Source: Gammaproteobacteria bacterium (GTDB lineage: Bacteria > Pseudomonadota > Gammaproteobacteria > SZUA-229). From it: DNA of 17,289 bases. The DNA lies in contig DAOWFN010000101.1 of assembly GCA_030637945.1 (NCBI GenBank), forward strand, positions 1 through 17,289, in the 5' to 3' direction. The translations under genes were made by a program, and so were the position numbers. Under the pieces are notes generated by a model. It did not search any database, was not told the origin of the DNA, and saw only the letters and a list, made by a program, of their open reading frames with translations. The first letter of the stretch is position 1. Each line of letters opens with the position of its first letter. Shown piece by piece: positions 6,461-14,885 of this stretch.

Positions 6461-8035
6461 TTGTATCAGAAACTGAAGCAGCGCTTAAAACTATTAGACG
6501 CGCCAGACATAGAGCAGGCTTTAGCGAGTTCTAAAATCGGCCTGGAAAAAGAAAGTTTGCGGGTATCACCTGAAGGTGGAATTTCACAAACACCGCATCC
6601 CGTTGCCCTGGGGTCACCACTGACTCACTCGCAGATAACAACGGATTTTTCCGAAGCGTTGGCAGAATTAGTTACGCCACCTTGTGATTCGGTTACCGAA
6701 GTTATTCAGTCACTTGATGATATACAGAATTTTGTGTATCGAAATCTAGATAATGAAATTCTTTGGGCGACCAGTATGCCCTGTGTGGTTTCGGGTGAAA
6801 CGAGTATCCCGCTGGCGCGCTATGGTTCATCCAATGCCGCGCAGATGAAAACAGCTTATCGTCGTGGTTTAGGTCTGCGTTATGGCCGTTCGATGCAGGT
6901 TATTGCTGGCGTACATTTTAACTATTCATTTTCTGATGCGTTCTGGCAGCAGTATCAACAGCTGCTAAATAATAATGAAAACTTACAGGATTTCATCTCT
7001 GATCAATACATGGGAGTAGTGCGTAATCTATTGCGTTACGGATGGCTGGTGCCGTATCTATTCGGCGCATCACCGGCAGTGTGTAAATCTTTCTTAAATG
7101 GTCAGCGAACGATATTGCAGGAATTTAACAGCAATACTTATTATGAACCTTATGCGACTTCGCTGCGATTAGGCGATATCGGTTATCAGAATAATAAAGA
7201 AGATCTGGCGGGTATTAAAGCCTGTTACGATTCGCTTGATGCTTATGTTGAGAGTATGCAGTGCGCCATCAGCACACCCAATTCAGCTTACCAGGAAATC
7301 GGTGTAAAAGTTAATGATGAATATCAACAGCTGAACGCCAATATCCTGCAGATCGAGAATGAATATTACAGCTCGGTAAGACCAAAACAGATCGTGCAGG
7401 GTGATGAAAAGCCTTCTGCAGCACTGAAGAAAAGAGGTGTCGCATACGTTGAGTTGCGTTCACTCGATGTCAATGCATTTGACCCGCATGGCATTAACTC
7501 GGAACAATTGTATTTCCTTGAGGTATTCATGCTGTTCTGTTTGTTACAGAGCAGTCCTGAGCTAAGTAAAAGTGAAGTCGATGCGATTGACGAGAACTTG
7601 TTGATAGTGGCGCATCAGGGAAGGAAGCCGGGTCTGGATCTGCGGCGGGGAGAAGAGAAGATAAGCCTGCAGGATTGGGCAAGTGAGTTATGTGACAAGA
7701 TGAAAGCAGTGGCCAGCTTGTTAGATAGGGCAAATTATTGTGAAAATTATTTTTCCAGTGTGAAGTCGCAAATTGCCAGTGTCTTCGATCCTGAGTTGAC
7801 GCCATCAGCGAGGATGTTGGCTGAAATGAGAGAAAACGACGAAGGTTTCTTCCACCATGCGCAGCGTTTGTCGAAGCATCATTATCATTACTATAAAAAT
7901 CATTCTTTACCTGAAGGTAAGGTCCGGTTTTTTGAAAGTCTGGCGAATGATTCTTTAGAAAAACAAAAAAAGATCGAAGCTGAAGATGATATAAGTTTTG
8001 ATGACTATTTAGAAAACTATTTCAAAGGGGGATAA
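6461..8035 (+). CDS. gshA: Glutamate-cysteine ligase (first step of glutathione synthesis)
   Basis: This 524-residue enzyme is the proteobacterial (E. coli-type) glutamate-cysteine ligase, EC 6.3.2.2, which joins L-glutamate gamma-carboxyl and L-cysteine using ATP in the cytosol. The length is close to the E. coli enzyme (518). Diagnostic stretches include the N-terminal GLEKESLRVSPEGG (27-40), DFSEALAELVTPP, the ATSMPC block, LRYGRSMQVIAGVHFNYSF, and YVELRSLDVNAFDPHGI. The start is TTG at 6461, with an AGCGGA purine stretch at 6449-6454; no in-frame ATG occurs before the conserved region. It is followed, one base after its stop, by a small membrane protein gene, forming a three-gene operon. 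gshB is not in the window. Confidence 0.96.
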   Translation: MYQKLKQRLKLLDAPDIEQALASSKIGLEKESLRVSPEGGISQTPHPVALGSPLTHSQITTDFSEALAELVTPPCDSVTEVIQSLDDIQNFVYRNLDNEILWATSMPCVVSGETSIPLARYGSSNAAQMKTAYRRGLGLRYGRSMQVIAGVHFNYSFSDAFWQQYQQLLNNNENLQDFISDQYMGVVRNLLRYGWLVPYLFGASPAVCKSFLNGQRTILQEFNSNTYYEPYATSLRLGDIGYQNNKEDLAGIKACYDSLDAYVESMQCAISTPNSAYQEIGVKVNDEYQQLNANILQIENEYYSSVRPKQIVQGDEKPSAALKKRGVAYVELRSLDVNAFDPHGINSEQLYFLEVFMLFCLLQSSPELSKSEVDAIDENLLIVAHQGRKPGLDLRRGEEKISLQDWASELCDKMKAVASLLDRANYCENYFSSVKSQIASVFDPELTPSARMLAEMRENDEGFFHHAQRLSKHHYHYYKNHSLPEGKVRFFESLANDSLEKQKKIEAEDDISFDDYLENYFKGG

Positions 8036-8036
8036 G

Positions 8037-8258
8037 GTGTTTAAAATTATCGACAGGATCCCACTGTTACCGCTCGCCGTAGCGGCAGTATTTATGGCGC
8101 TGGCACCATTCTCGCCTGAGCCGCATCTGCTTGAAAAATCTCGCATGTTATTTAATGGAGAGTTGACCCGAGGTATAGATATATTTGACTTCTTTTGGCA
8201 TAGTTTTTTGCTAGTATTGCTGGCAATGCGATTATGGCCTTACAAGTTCAGGCGTTAA
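8037..8258 (+). CDS. Small inner-membrane protein in the gshA operon
   Basis: This 73-residue protein has two hydrophobic segments (about residues 9-26 and 48-65) around a conserved-looking polar stretch FSPEPHLLEKSRMLFNGELT. Similar short proteins occur in many proteobacteria; I recall them sometimes labelled 'RND transporter', which is implausible for a protein this size. Function is unknown. The GTG start at 8037 is one base after the gshA stop and follows a strong GGGG-rich ribosome binding site (8026-8031) located inside the gshA end, so the two genes are translationally coupled. The next gene starts 9 bp after its stop. Confidence 0.75.
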   Translation: MFKIIDRIPLLPLAVAAVFMALAPFSPEPHLLEKSRMLFNGELTRGIDIFDFFWHSFLLVLLAMRLWPYKFRR

Positions 8259-8267
8259 AATTATTTA

Positions 8268-8945
8268 ATGATTAATAAGTATTTTATTGCAGCATTATTT
8301 TTAACTACGGCCTTTTGTAATGTAGCGGCCGAAGGTTTGGATGATGCCGTCGATGCCATGCGTACGGGCGATTTTGCTGAAGCCTATTGCATAATGCGTC
8401 CTTTGGCTGAGCGTGGTGATGCAGATGCGCAATATAATATTGGCTGGATGTATTTAAATGGTTATGGCTTAAGGATTAACGACAGCCTTGCATTGGAATG
8501 GTGGCTGCTGGCTTCAAAACAGGGCCATATCGATGCCAGTTTTTCGATCGGAATGTTGTACAGTCTCGGTGAAGGCGAAGTCGATAAAGATCTGAATCTG
8601 GCGGTAGATTATTATTTACTGGCTGCAAAAAATGGCCAGGAAGATGCGATTGCTATATTGAAATCAATGATGATGAGAAATGACAAAGCTGTAAATAGTC
8701 GTTTGAGTTCTATAATTAATCAATATGGATTACTGTTTGGCGAAAGACGTTTAGTTGAAGCAAAAAAATTGAATGCTAGAACGGGGCCATCTGTAAACAA
8801 GAAAATCATTGCAACTTTAGTAAAAGGACAAGCTGTACTAGAGCTCTATAAGCAAGGAAAGTGGAGCCAGGTTGTCGTGTTGGGTGATGCTGATGTTGAA
8901 CAGACGGTTTGGGTATACAACCCTCTGTTAGAGTCAAAGCAGTAA
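8268..8945 (+). CDS. Exported Sel1-repeat protein with C-terminal bacterial SH3 domain
   Basis: This 225-residue protein has an N-terminal signal peptide (residues 1-21, cleavage near NVAAEG). Two clear Sel1-like TPR repeats follow: about 36-72 (AYCIMRPLAERGDADAQYNI then GWMYLNGYGL) and 73-108 (ALEWWLLASKQGHIDASFSI then GMLYSLGEGE), with a partial third (YYLLAAKNGQEDAIA). Residues ~160-220 form a bacterial SH3 domain (KKLNARTGPSVNKKIIATLV, then KGQAVLELYKQGKWSQVVV). Sel1 arrays mediate protein-protein contacts and SH3b domains often bind peptidoglycan or peptides, so a periplasmic scaffold role is likely (inference). It is third in the gshA operon with a 9-bp gap; no good ribosome binding site is visible, so coupling may be needed. 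The stop at 8945 is convergent with the transglycosylase gene. Confidence 0.8.
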   Translation: MINKYFIAALFLTTAFCNVAAEGLDDAVDAMRTGDFAEAYCIMRPLAERGDADAQYNIGWMYLNGYGLRINDSLALEWWLLASKQGHIDASFSIGMLYSLGEGEVDKDLNLAVDYYLLAAKNGQEDAIAILKSMMMRNDKAVNSRLSSIINQYGLLFGERRLVEAKKLNARTGPSVNKKIIATLVKGQAVLELYKQGKWSQVVVLGDADVEQTVWVYNPLLESKQ

Positions 8946-9035
8946 TAGACACCTGTCATCAACTAAGCGATATGCCATACTACTTTATAATAAAAAGTAT
9001 TGTCGGTGATAAATTATTATTATTTTTAGGGTGCT

Positions 9036-9599
9036 TTAATTTTCACCCATTAACTTGCGAATACGTTTGACATAACCGCGTGTTTCTTCAGGTAGAAAGG
9101 GTTTAATTTCTTCCCAGTTTTTTTCTTTGCTTTCGGTGCGTTTCGATGCATTTAGAATTCGGCCATAGCCAGCGTTATAACTTGCAAAAGTCATGTACAA
9201 TTTATCTTGCGCCGGTGTTTTTTTAAATTTTCTATACAGTGTGCGGTCGTAATATATACCGGCAGCAATATTCCATTTCGGTGTATCCAGTTGACTGAAA
9301 TGCGGGTTTTGTTTGGTGATATCGCTGAATGTGCCGGGCATTATCTGCATCAAACCGCGCGCGCCGACATGGCTTTTGGCGTCAGTATTTAAGGCTGATT
9401 CAGCAATGGCCTGCGCTTTAAACCAGTGCCAGTTAAATAAAGGTCCAAAGTAGCGTTTACTGTATTTTTTGAAGTAACGGTCGTATTCATCTGTCCATTT
9501 TCCTGAGTGGACAGGATGGTCAAGAAAACTGGCATCAACATGTTGCACGCTCATCAAAGCGATGAGCATGACAGACAGGGATAAATGCTTGAGGCGCAT
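9036..9599 (-). CDS. Lytic transglycosylase (SLT domain)
   Basis: This 187-residue exported protein has a signal peptide (residues 1-23, ending at VDA) and a single SLT/lysozyme-like domain. The catalytic Glu67 lies in AIAESALN, followed by the family block VGARGLMQIMP (78-88) and the third motif ASYNAGYGRI (139-148). It should cleave the MurNAc-GlcNAc bond of peptidoglycan to leave 1,6-anhydro ends. The mature form lacks other domains, so it resembles a minimal EmtA-like or MltF-catalytic-domain enzyme; the exact subfamily is uncertain. No lipobox Cys is present, so it is probably soluble periplasmic. It is last in the bpt-bolA-DUF350 gene row, 20 bp after the DUF350 gene; it has no clear ribosome binding site. 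Confidence 0.9.
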   Translation of the reverse strand: MRLKHLSLSVMLIALMSVQHVDASFLDHPVHSGKWTDEYDRYFKKYSKRYFGPLFNWHWFKAQAIAESALNTDAKSHVGARGLMQIMPGTFSDITKQNPHFSQLDTPKWNIAAGIYYDRTLYRKFKKTPAQDKLYMTFASYNAGYGRILNASKRTESKEKNWEEIKPFLPEETRGYVKRIRKLMGEN

Positions 9600-9619
9600 G
9601 TGTTTTGTATAGAACTGAA

Positions 9620-9847
9620 TTAGCTAAGACCGAGACCGATCACTAATCCCAGTGAAATACCCAGGCCAATGAATATGCCCATAACCATTAATCCTACGGC
9701 AACATTGCCTTTGCCGAGTTCGTCGCTGATATTAAAACTGACCATGCGGTTAAACATGGAGCAACTGGCCTTCATAAATAACAACGTCAAAATACCGCCA
9801 CATATGACGTAGATGAAATTTAATATTATTGGTGGAATGTCGATCAT
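9620..9847 (-). CDS. DUF350 small membrane protein
   Basis: This 75-residue protein corresponds to one DUF350 (PF03994) unit: a first transmembrane segment (about 7-27), a loop containing the family motif DELGKGNVAVGL (42-53), and a second glycine-rich transmembrane stretch (about 52-73). Family members such as YjfL usually have two or more units, so this is a minimal single-unit version. Function is unknown. The ATG at 9847 follows an AGGTCC stretch. It sits between bolA (gap 37 bp) and the transglycosylase gene (gap 20 bp) on the same strand and is probably cotranscribed with them. Confidence 0.78.
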   Translation of the reverse strand: MIDIPPIILNFIYVICGGILTLLFMKASCSMFNRMVSFNISDELGKGNVAVGLMVMGIFIGLGISLGLVIGLGLS

Positions 9848-9884
9848 AAGTAGGACCTGCTAGTTTATTATTAATGGTGTTTCT

Positions 9885-10211
9885 TTAAGCTTTTCCGCCG
9901 CCGAGACATTCGGGCGAGTCTGGAGCTTTGCCTTTTTCAAACCACTCTCCCATGGTCATAGTGTGTAACGATAGTGCGTGAATGCCACCGTCAGAACGTT
10001 CTTTTTTTAATTCATCTTCCAGCACTTTATTGACCAGGCGATGGCGTGCGATCAACATTTTTCCTTTGAAGTCGTCGCAAACGATTACGACTTTGAAGTG
10101 TGATTCTGAACCTTCCGGCACGTTGTGCATAAAGCTTTCGTTCACCACCTCAAGATGCTCGGGTGAAAAGGCGTCATTTAGTTTCTTTGTAATGCTTTCT
10201 TGTATAGTCAT
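9885..10211 (-). CDS. bolA: BolA family protein
   Basis: This 108-residue protein has the BolA fold pattern: N-terminal helix ITKKLNDAFSPEHLEVVNES, a strand-rich middle (SHFKVVIVCDDFKGKMLIAR), the conserved HRLVNKVLEDEL helix (His57) and the hallmark GIHALSLHT (76-84) followed by MGEW. BolA proteins partner with monothiol CGFS glutaredoxins around [2Fe-2S] clusters and influence envelope and stress responses. This copy is close to E. coli BolA in length (105) and motif order, including a C-terminal tail, so it is BolA rather than IbaG-like. It is the first gene of the bolA-DUF350-transglycosylase row. Its 5' side is 66 bp from a REPIN-like repeat that separates it from bpt. Confidence 0.92.
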   Translation of the reverse strand: MTIQESITKKLNDAFSPEHLEVVNESFMHNVPEGSESHFKVVIVCDDFKGKMLIARHRLVNKVLEDELKKERSDGGIHALSLHTMTMGEWFEKGKAPDSPECLGGGKA

Positions 10212-10276
10212 GTTTTCATACTATCACAATGGATAAATGAAAAAATGAGTTAAAAATGAGGGCGTTTGTTTGTGAG

Positions 10277-10343
10277 GTAGGTGCGAATTCATTCGCACGC
10301 GGTGCGACATGCAAGGGCATTGTGCGAATGAATTCGCACCTAC
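10277..10343. repeat. REPIN-like repeat, family A, copy 4
   Basis: Arms at 10277-10298 and 10322-10343 match the consensus exactly, with a 23-bp spacer, the shortest of the four. It lies 16 bp downstream of the bpt stop and 65 bp upstream of the bolA start, both genes on the minus strand. Its spacer shares a GCGACA(A/T)GCA stretch with copy 1 and CGGTGC with copy 2, so the spacers derive from a common ancestor and are decaying faster than the arms. Confidence 0.93.
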
Positions 10344-10359
10344 ATGGTTTCGGTTGACG

Positions 10360-11073
10360 TTACTGCTGGAGAGTCTTAGTTTGCCACTGCTCACCGATAT
10401 ACAGCTGTAGAGGTTTAAAATTATTTTTGTAGTGCATTTTTTCATGGTTTTCTATCCAGTAACCCAGATAGACATAATCCAGCCCCTGTGTTTTAGCATG
10501 TTCAACTTGCTTGAGTATGCAATAGGTTCCGAGGCTGCGTTTTTCCATTTCCGGATTGAAAAAACTGTAAACGGCAGATAAACCGTCACTGAGGATATCG
10601 GTAACCGCAACGGCAACTAATCGTCCTTTTAAACGCAGCTCGATAAATTGTGTATCGCTCCAGTCGCTGTATAAAAATTGTTTGAAATCTTCTTCGGCAG
10701 GGTGCGCCATTGAGCCGTTGCTATGTCGTGAATTGAGGTAGTGGCAATATAGGTCAAAATACTCTTTGCTGAAAACAGCATCTACTGCCAGAAATTCCAG
10801 ATCACTGTTCTTCTTTAGGCAGCGTTGTTGGGAGCGGCTGGTAACAAACTCGTTTGCCGGAATACGGCAAGCGATACACACCTGGCAATTCTTGCAATGT
10901 GGACGGTAGCTGTGTCCACCGCTACGGCGAAAACCATGTTGAATTAACTGGTTATAGATCGGCATATTTAACGGTATTTTTGGATCAGGAACCAGGGAGC
11001 GGCTTATTCTGTCAGCGAAATAACTGCAGGGTGATTCTGCAGTTATATATAGTTGTAGCTGGCGAGAATTCAT
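10360..11073 (-). CDS. bpt: Bpt/Ate-type aminoacyl-tRNA-protein transferase (leucyl-transferase)
   Basis: This 237-residue enzyme belongs to the Ate1/Bpt family. Bacterial Bpt adds leucine from Leu-tRNA to proteins with N-terminal Asp or Glu, feeding the ClpS-ClpAP N-end rule pathway in the cytosol. Motifs seen: PCSYF (15-19), the cysteine-containing SGGHSYRPHC then KNCQVCIACRIP (51-72), SRSQQR (79-84), SDGLSAVYSFFNPE and the terminal LGYWIENHEKMHYKNNFKP. The length is typical of bacterial members (about 235-250). The frame also has a GTG at 11079 two codons earlier; I prefer the ATG at 11073, which gives MNSRQLQLY. It is divergent from metH across about 100 bp. Leu versus Arg specificity is assigned by lineage and size, not by a residue I can point to. 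Confidence 0.92.
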   Translation of the reverse strand: MNSRQLQLYITAESPCSYFADRISRSLVPDPKIPLNMPIYNQLIQHGFRRSGGHSYRPHCKNCQVCIACRIPANEFVTSRSQQRCLKKNSDLEFLAVDAVFSKEYFDLYCHYLNSRHSNGSMAHPAEEDFKQFLYSDWSDTQFIELRLKGRLVAVAVTDILSDGLSAVYSFFNPEMEKRSLGTYCILKQVEHAKTQGLDYVYLGYWIENHEKMHYKNNFKPLQLYIGEQWQTKTLQQ

Positions 11074-11129
11074 AATCACCAGTTTATCGTGTCATTCGCT
11101 AGATACAACCGGAAAAGGCCAATAGATGT

Positions 11130-11135
11130 TACAAT
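11130..11135 (+). promoter_or_regulatory. Candidate -10 box for metH
   Basis: TACAAT lies 42 bp before the metH ATG in the bpt-metH divergent spacer (11074-11177). No consensus -35 is seen at 17 bp. The spacer is too short to hold a cobalamin riboswitch, and no B12-box-like sequence is evident. Confidence 0.35.
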
Positions 11136-11177
11136 CACTCGCTATTTTTATCACTTAACCCCTTGTATTTGTAAGTC

Positions 11178-14100
11178 ATGTCGATTAGCAGAAAACAACG
11201 TATTGCCCACCTTCACGAGGCCTTAAAGCACCGGATATTATTGCTTGATGGTGCTATGGGTACCATGATCCAGCGGCATAAACTGGATGAGGTAGCTTAT
11301 CGTGGCGAGCGTTTTGCCGATTGGCATTCTGATTTAAAAGGCAATAACGATTTATTGGCCATCACTCAGCCGGATATTATTCGCGGCATTCATGAAGATT
11401 ATCTGAATGCCGGTGCCGATATCCTTGAAACCAATACCTTCAACTCCACGCGTGTCGCCATGGCGGATTACGATATGGAGGATATCAGTTATGAGATTAA
11501 TGTTGCTGCCACCACCTTGGCCAGGCAGGCGGCTGATGCTTTAAGTACTGATGATAAACCGCGTTACGTGGCGGGTGTACTGGGTCCGACCAATCGTACC
11601 TGTTCTATCTCACCTGATGTCAACGATCCAAGTTTTCGTAATATAACCTTTAACGAGTTAGCAGAAGCTTATGCTGAATCTACCCGCGCGTTGATCGAGG
11701 GCGGGGCGGATATTATTTTGATCGAAACGATTTTTGATACCTTGAATGCCAAAGCAGCAATATTTGCCGTAAAACAGGTGTTTGCTGAAGACGATATCGA
11801 ATTGCCGATCATGATTTCCGGCACAATTACTGATCAGTCTGGCCGTACGTTGACCGGGCAGTTAACGGAAGCATTCTATAACTCATTACGTCATGCTGAT
11901 CCTATTTCTATCGGTTTGAACTGTGCTTTAGGTCCTGATGATCTACGTCAGTATGTGGAGGAAATGTCACGAATCACTGAGGTTTATGTTTCAGCGCATC
12001 CCAATGCGGGACTGCCGAATGAGATGGGCGGTTATGATCTGGGTGCAAACGATATGGCGAAAGCCATTGAGGAATGGGCGAATAGTGGCTTTTTAAATAT
12101 AGTCGGTGGTTGTTGTGGAACCACGCCGGATCATATTCGCGCCTTTGCAGATATCGTCGCTGACATAAAGCCGAGAGTGCTACCAGAGATACCGGTCGAA
12201 TGCCGACTCTCGGGACTGGAGCCGTTCAACATTGGAAAGGACTCACTGTTTGTCAACGTTGGTGAGCGTAACAATGTGACCGGTTCGGCGATGTTCAAGC
12301 GTCTGATCAAAGAAGAAAAGTATGAAGAAGCCTTAAGCGTTGCTGCAGAACAGGTTGAAAATGGTGCACAGATTATTGATATCAACATGGATGAAGGCAT
12401 GCTGGAATCGAAAGAGGCGATGGTTAAGTTTTTAAATCTGATCGCCACTGAGCCGGACATATCTCGTGTACCGGTGATGATCGATTCTTCTAAATGGGAC
12501 ATCATCGAAGCAGGTCTGCAGTGCGTACAGGGTAAGTCTATCGTTAATTCCATCTCACTGAAGGAAGGCGAAGAGAACTTTATCAAATACGCCAGACTGG
12601 TTCGCCGCTATGGTGCTGCGGTAATCGTGATGGCGTTTGATGAAGACGGGCAGGCAGATACTTACGAGCGCAAGGTGGAGATCTGTACACGTTCTTACAA
12701 AGTATTAACCGAGGTCGTTGGTTTTCCGCCGGAAGATATTATTTTTGACCCGAACATTTTTGCGGTAGCAACGGGTATCGAAGAGCACAATAATTATGCC
12801 GTCGATTTTATCGAAGCGACGCGCAAGATAAAAGAAACACTGCCATATGCCATGGTTTCTGGCGGTGTATCTAACGTTTCATTCTCTTTCCGTGGAAATA
12901 ATCCGGTACGTGAAGCGATCCATTCGGTGTTTTTGTATCACGCGATTAACGCTGGCATGGATATGGGTATCGTTAATGCCGGCCAGCTTGCCGTCTACGA
13001 TGATCTGCCCGAAGAACTGCGTGAAGCGGTCGAAGATGTTATTCAGAATAAAAACGATGCAGGCACAGATAACCTGCTTGAGATCGCGCCAAATTATGTT
13101 GGCGATGGCGCAAAAACTGAAAGTAAGAAAGATTTAGCGTGGCGAGAATCTCCCGTTGGTGAGCGACTATCGCATGCACTGGTAAAAGGTATTACCGATT
13201 TTATTGACGAAGACACAGAAGAAGCCAGGCAGCGGGCAGAGCGTCCATTGCATGTCATCGAAGGCCCGCTGATGAACGGCATGAATACCGTCGGTGATCT
13301 ATTTGGCGCGGGTAAAATGTTTTTACCTCAGGTGGTGAAGTCGGCGCGTGTGATGAAAAAAGCAGTGGCATATTTAATGCCGTACCTGGAAGCTGAAAAA
13401 GAAGGGGAGTTGCAAACAAACGGCAAAATCCTGATGGCTACTGTAAAAGGTGATGTGCACGACATCGGTAAAAATATCGTCGGTGTGGTACTGCAGTGCA
13501 ATAACTACGAGGTGATTGATATCGGTGTCATGGTGCCGGCAGAAACTATCCTGGCCGAAGCAAAAAAACACCATGTTGATATCATCGGCCTGTCTGGTTT
13601 GATCACCCCGTCACTGGATGAGATGGTGCACATGGCATCGGAAATGCAGCGCCTGGAAATGAATATTCCGTTGATGATCGGCGGTGCTACTACCTCACGT
13701 ATCCATACTGCAGTAAAAATAGATCCCAAATATTCTAACGCCGTGGTATACGTGCACGATGCATCGCGTGCCGTTGGTGTTGCGGGTGAGCTGTTAAGTG
13801 ACGAACGCAAAAAAGTTTATGTGCAAAATTTAAAAGATGAATATCAAACCATGCGTGATGAGCGCAGCAAACGTACAGCAAGCAGAAAAACCTTTACCCT
13901 GCAGCGGGCACGGGACAATGCATACAAAGGTGACTGGGAAAACTACACACCACCCAAACCTACATTTTTAGGGATTAAGGTCTTTGAAGATTATTCACTG
14001 GAAGAGTTAACACACTATATAGACTGGACGCCGTTTTTCCATGCCTGGGAACTGGCAGGCAAGTACCCGAAGATATTGAACGACAAAGTTATCGGTGAAG

Positions 14101-14885
14101 AAGCAACACGCCTGTTTGCAGATGCACAGCAAATGTTGAAACAGATTATCGATGAAAAATGGCTGCAGGCCCGGGCCGTAATTGGTTTCTTTCCGGCGAA
14201 CAGTATCGGTGATGATATCGAGCTTTACACTGATGATGAACGTACAGAAGTCAAAGCCGTATTACACCACCTGCGCCAGCAACTGGCGAAACCATCTGAG
14301 CGGCCAAATAGCTGTATCTCGGATTTTGTGGCGCCAAAAGACTTAACTGGCAAGGGCGGGGCCAAGCAAGATTATGTCGGTGCGTTTGCCGTTACCGCAG
14401 GTGTAGGCATCGAAGAACATGTTCAGCGATTTGAAGCGGATCATGATGATTACAGCAGTATTTTATTGAAAGCACTGGCTGACCGGTTGGCAGAAGCATT
14501 TGCCGAGTGCATGCACGCACGTGTGCGTAAAGAGTTCTGGGCTTATGCCGCTGATGAGAACAAGAGCAATGATGAGCTGATCGCAGAAGCTTATCAGGGC
14601 ATTCGTCCGGCACCGGGTTATCCGGCCTGTCCTGACCATACCGAAAAAGCCACGCTCTGGTCTCTGCTAGAACCGGATAAAAATGCCGGTATTACTATCA
14701 CCGAAAGTTATGCCATGCTGCCAACAGCCGCGGTTTCAGGGTTTTATTTCTCGCACCCCGATGCAAAATATTTTGGCACAGGAAAAATTCAGAAAGATCA
14801 GGTGGAAGACTACGCAAAAAGAAAAGGTGATGATCTGAATGTTACTGAGCGTTGGCTGGCGCCAGTATTGGATTACGATACTTAA
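11178..14885 (+). CDS. metH: Cobalamin-dependent methionine synthase
   Basis: This 1235-residue enzyme (EC 2.1.1.13) transfers a methyl group from 5-methyltetrahydrofolate to homocysteine through methylcobalamin; E. coli MetH has 1227 residues. All four modules are present. The homocysteine domain (about 1-325) has the zinc ligands Cys249 (NCALG) and Cys312/Cys313 (GGCCGTTP). The folate/pterin domain (about 355-620) includes NVGERNNVTGS and the DINMDEGM block. The cap and cobalamin domain (about 650-890) has GDVHDIGKNIVG with the axial His761. The C-terminal AdoMet reactivation domain (about 895-1235) includes RPAPGYPACPDH (1143-1154). All modules and key residues are intact, so it should be fully active and B12-dependent. 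The ATG at 11178 gives the standard N-terminus; the ribosome binding site is weak. It is monocistronic, with the partner reductase not in the window. Confidence 0.97.
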   Translation: MSISRKQRIAHLHEALKHRILLLDGAMGTMIQRHKLDEVAYRGERFADWHSDLKGNNDLLAITQPDIIRGIHEDYLNAGADILETNTFNSTRVAMADYDMEDISYEINVAATTLARQAADALSTDDKPRYVAGVLGPTNRTCSISPDVNDPSFRNITFNELAEAYAESTRALIEGGADIILIETIFDTLNAKAAIFAVKQVFAEDDIELPIMISGTITDQSGRTLTGQLTEAFYNSLRHADPISIGLNCALGPDDLRQYVEEMSRITEVYVSAHPNAGLPNEMGGYDLGANDMAKAIEEWANSGFLNIVGGCCGTTPDHIRAFADIVADIKPRVLPEIPVECRLSGLEPFNIGKDSLFVNVGERNNVTGSAMFKRLIKEEKYEEALSVAAEQVENGAQIIDINMDEGMLESKEAMVKFLNLIATEPDISRVPVMIDSSKWDIIEAGLQCVQGKSIVNSISLKEGEENFIKYARLVRRYGAAVIVMAFDEDGQADTYERKVEICTRSYKVLTEVVGFPPEDIIFDPNIFAVATGIEEHNNYAVDFIEATRKIKETLPYAMVSGGVSNVSFSFRGNNPVREAIHSVFLYHAINAGMDMGIVNAGQLAVYDDLPEELREAVEDVIQNKNDAGTDNLLEIAPNYVGDGAKTESKKDLAWRESPVGERLSHALVKGITDFIDEDTEEARQRAERPLHVIEGPLMNGMNTVGDLFGAGKMFLPQVVKSARVMKKAVAYLMPYLEAEKEGELQTNGKILMATVKGDVHDIGKNIVGVVLQCNNYEVIDIGVMVPAETILAEAKKHHVDIIGLSGLITPSLDEMVHMASEMQRLEMNIPLMIGGATTSRIHTAVKIDPKYSNAVVYVHDASRAVGVAGELLSDERKKVYVQNLKDEYQTMRDERSKRTASRKTFTLQRARDNAYKGDWENYTPPKPTFLGIKVFEDYSLEELTHYIDWTPFFHAWELAGKYPKILNDKVIGEEATRLFADAQQMLKQIIDEKWLQARAVIGFFPANSIGDDIELYTDDERTEVKAVLHHLRQQLAKPSERPNSCISDFVAPKDLTGKGGAKQDYVGAFAVTAGVGIEEHVQRFEADHDDYSSILLKALADRLAEAFAECMHARVRKEFWAYAADENKSNDELIAEAYQGIRPAPGYPACPDHTEKATLWSLLEPDKNAGITITESYAMLPTAAVSGFYFSHPDAKYFGTGKIQKDQVEDYAKRKGDDLNVTERWLAPVLDYDT

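Noticed and set aside
8977..9000. Bidirectional terminator between the Sel1/SH3 gene and the transglycosylase gene
   Set aside because: The ATACT/AGTAT inverted repeat is AT-only with internal bulges, so it is too weak to call.
2040..10343. CRISPR array
   Set aside because: The repeats are kilobases apart, palindromic in inverted pairs, and lie at separate gene ends with no cas genes, so this is an interspersed REP family.
11074..11177. Cobalamin or SAH riboswitch before metH
   Set aside because: The spacer is only about 100 bp, shared with the bpt promoter, and no conserved riboswitch core could be seen.
13505..13810. Minus-strand open frames within metH (several of 60-150 codons)
   Set aside because: They are shadows of the metH coding frame with no ribosome binding sites or recognisable domains.
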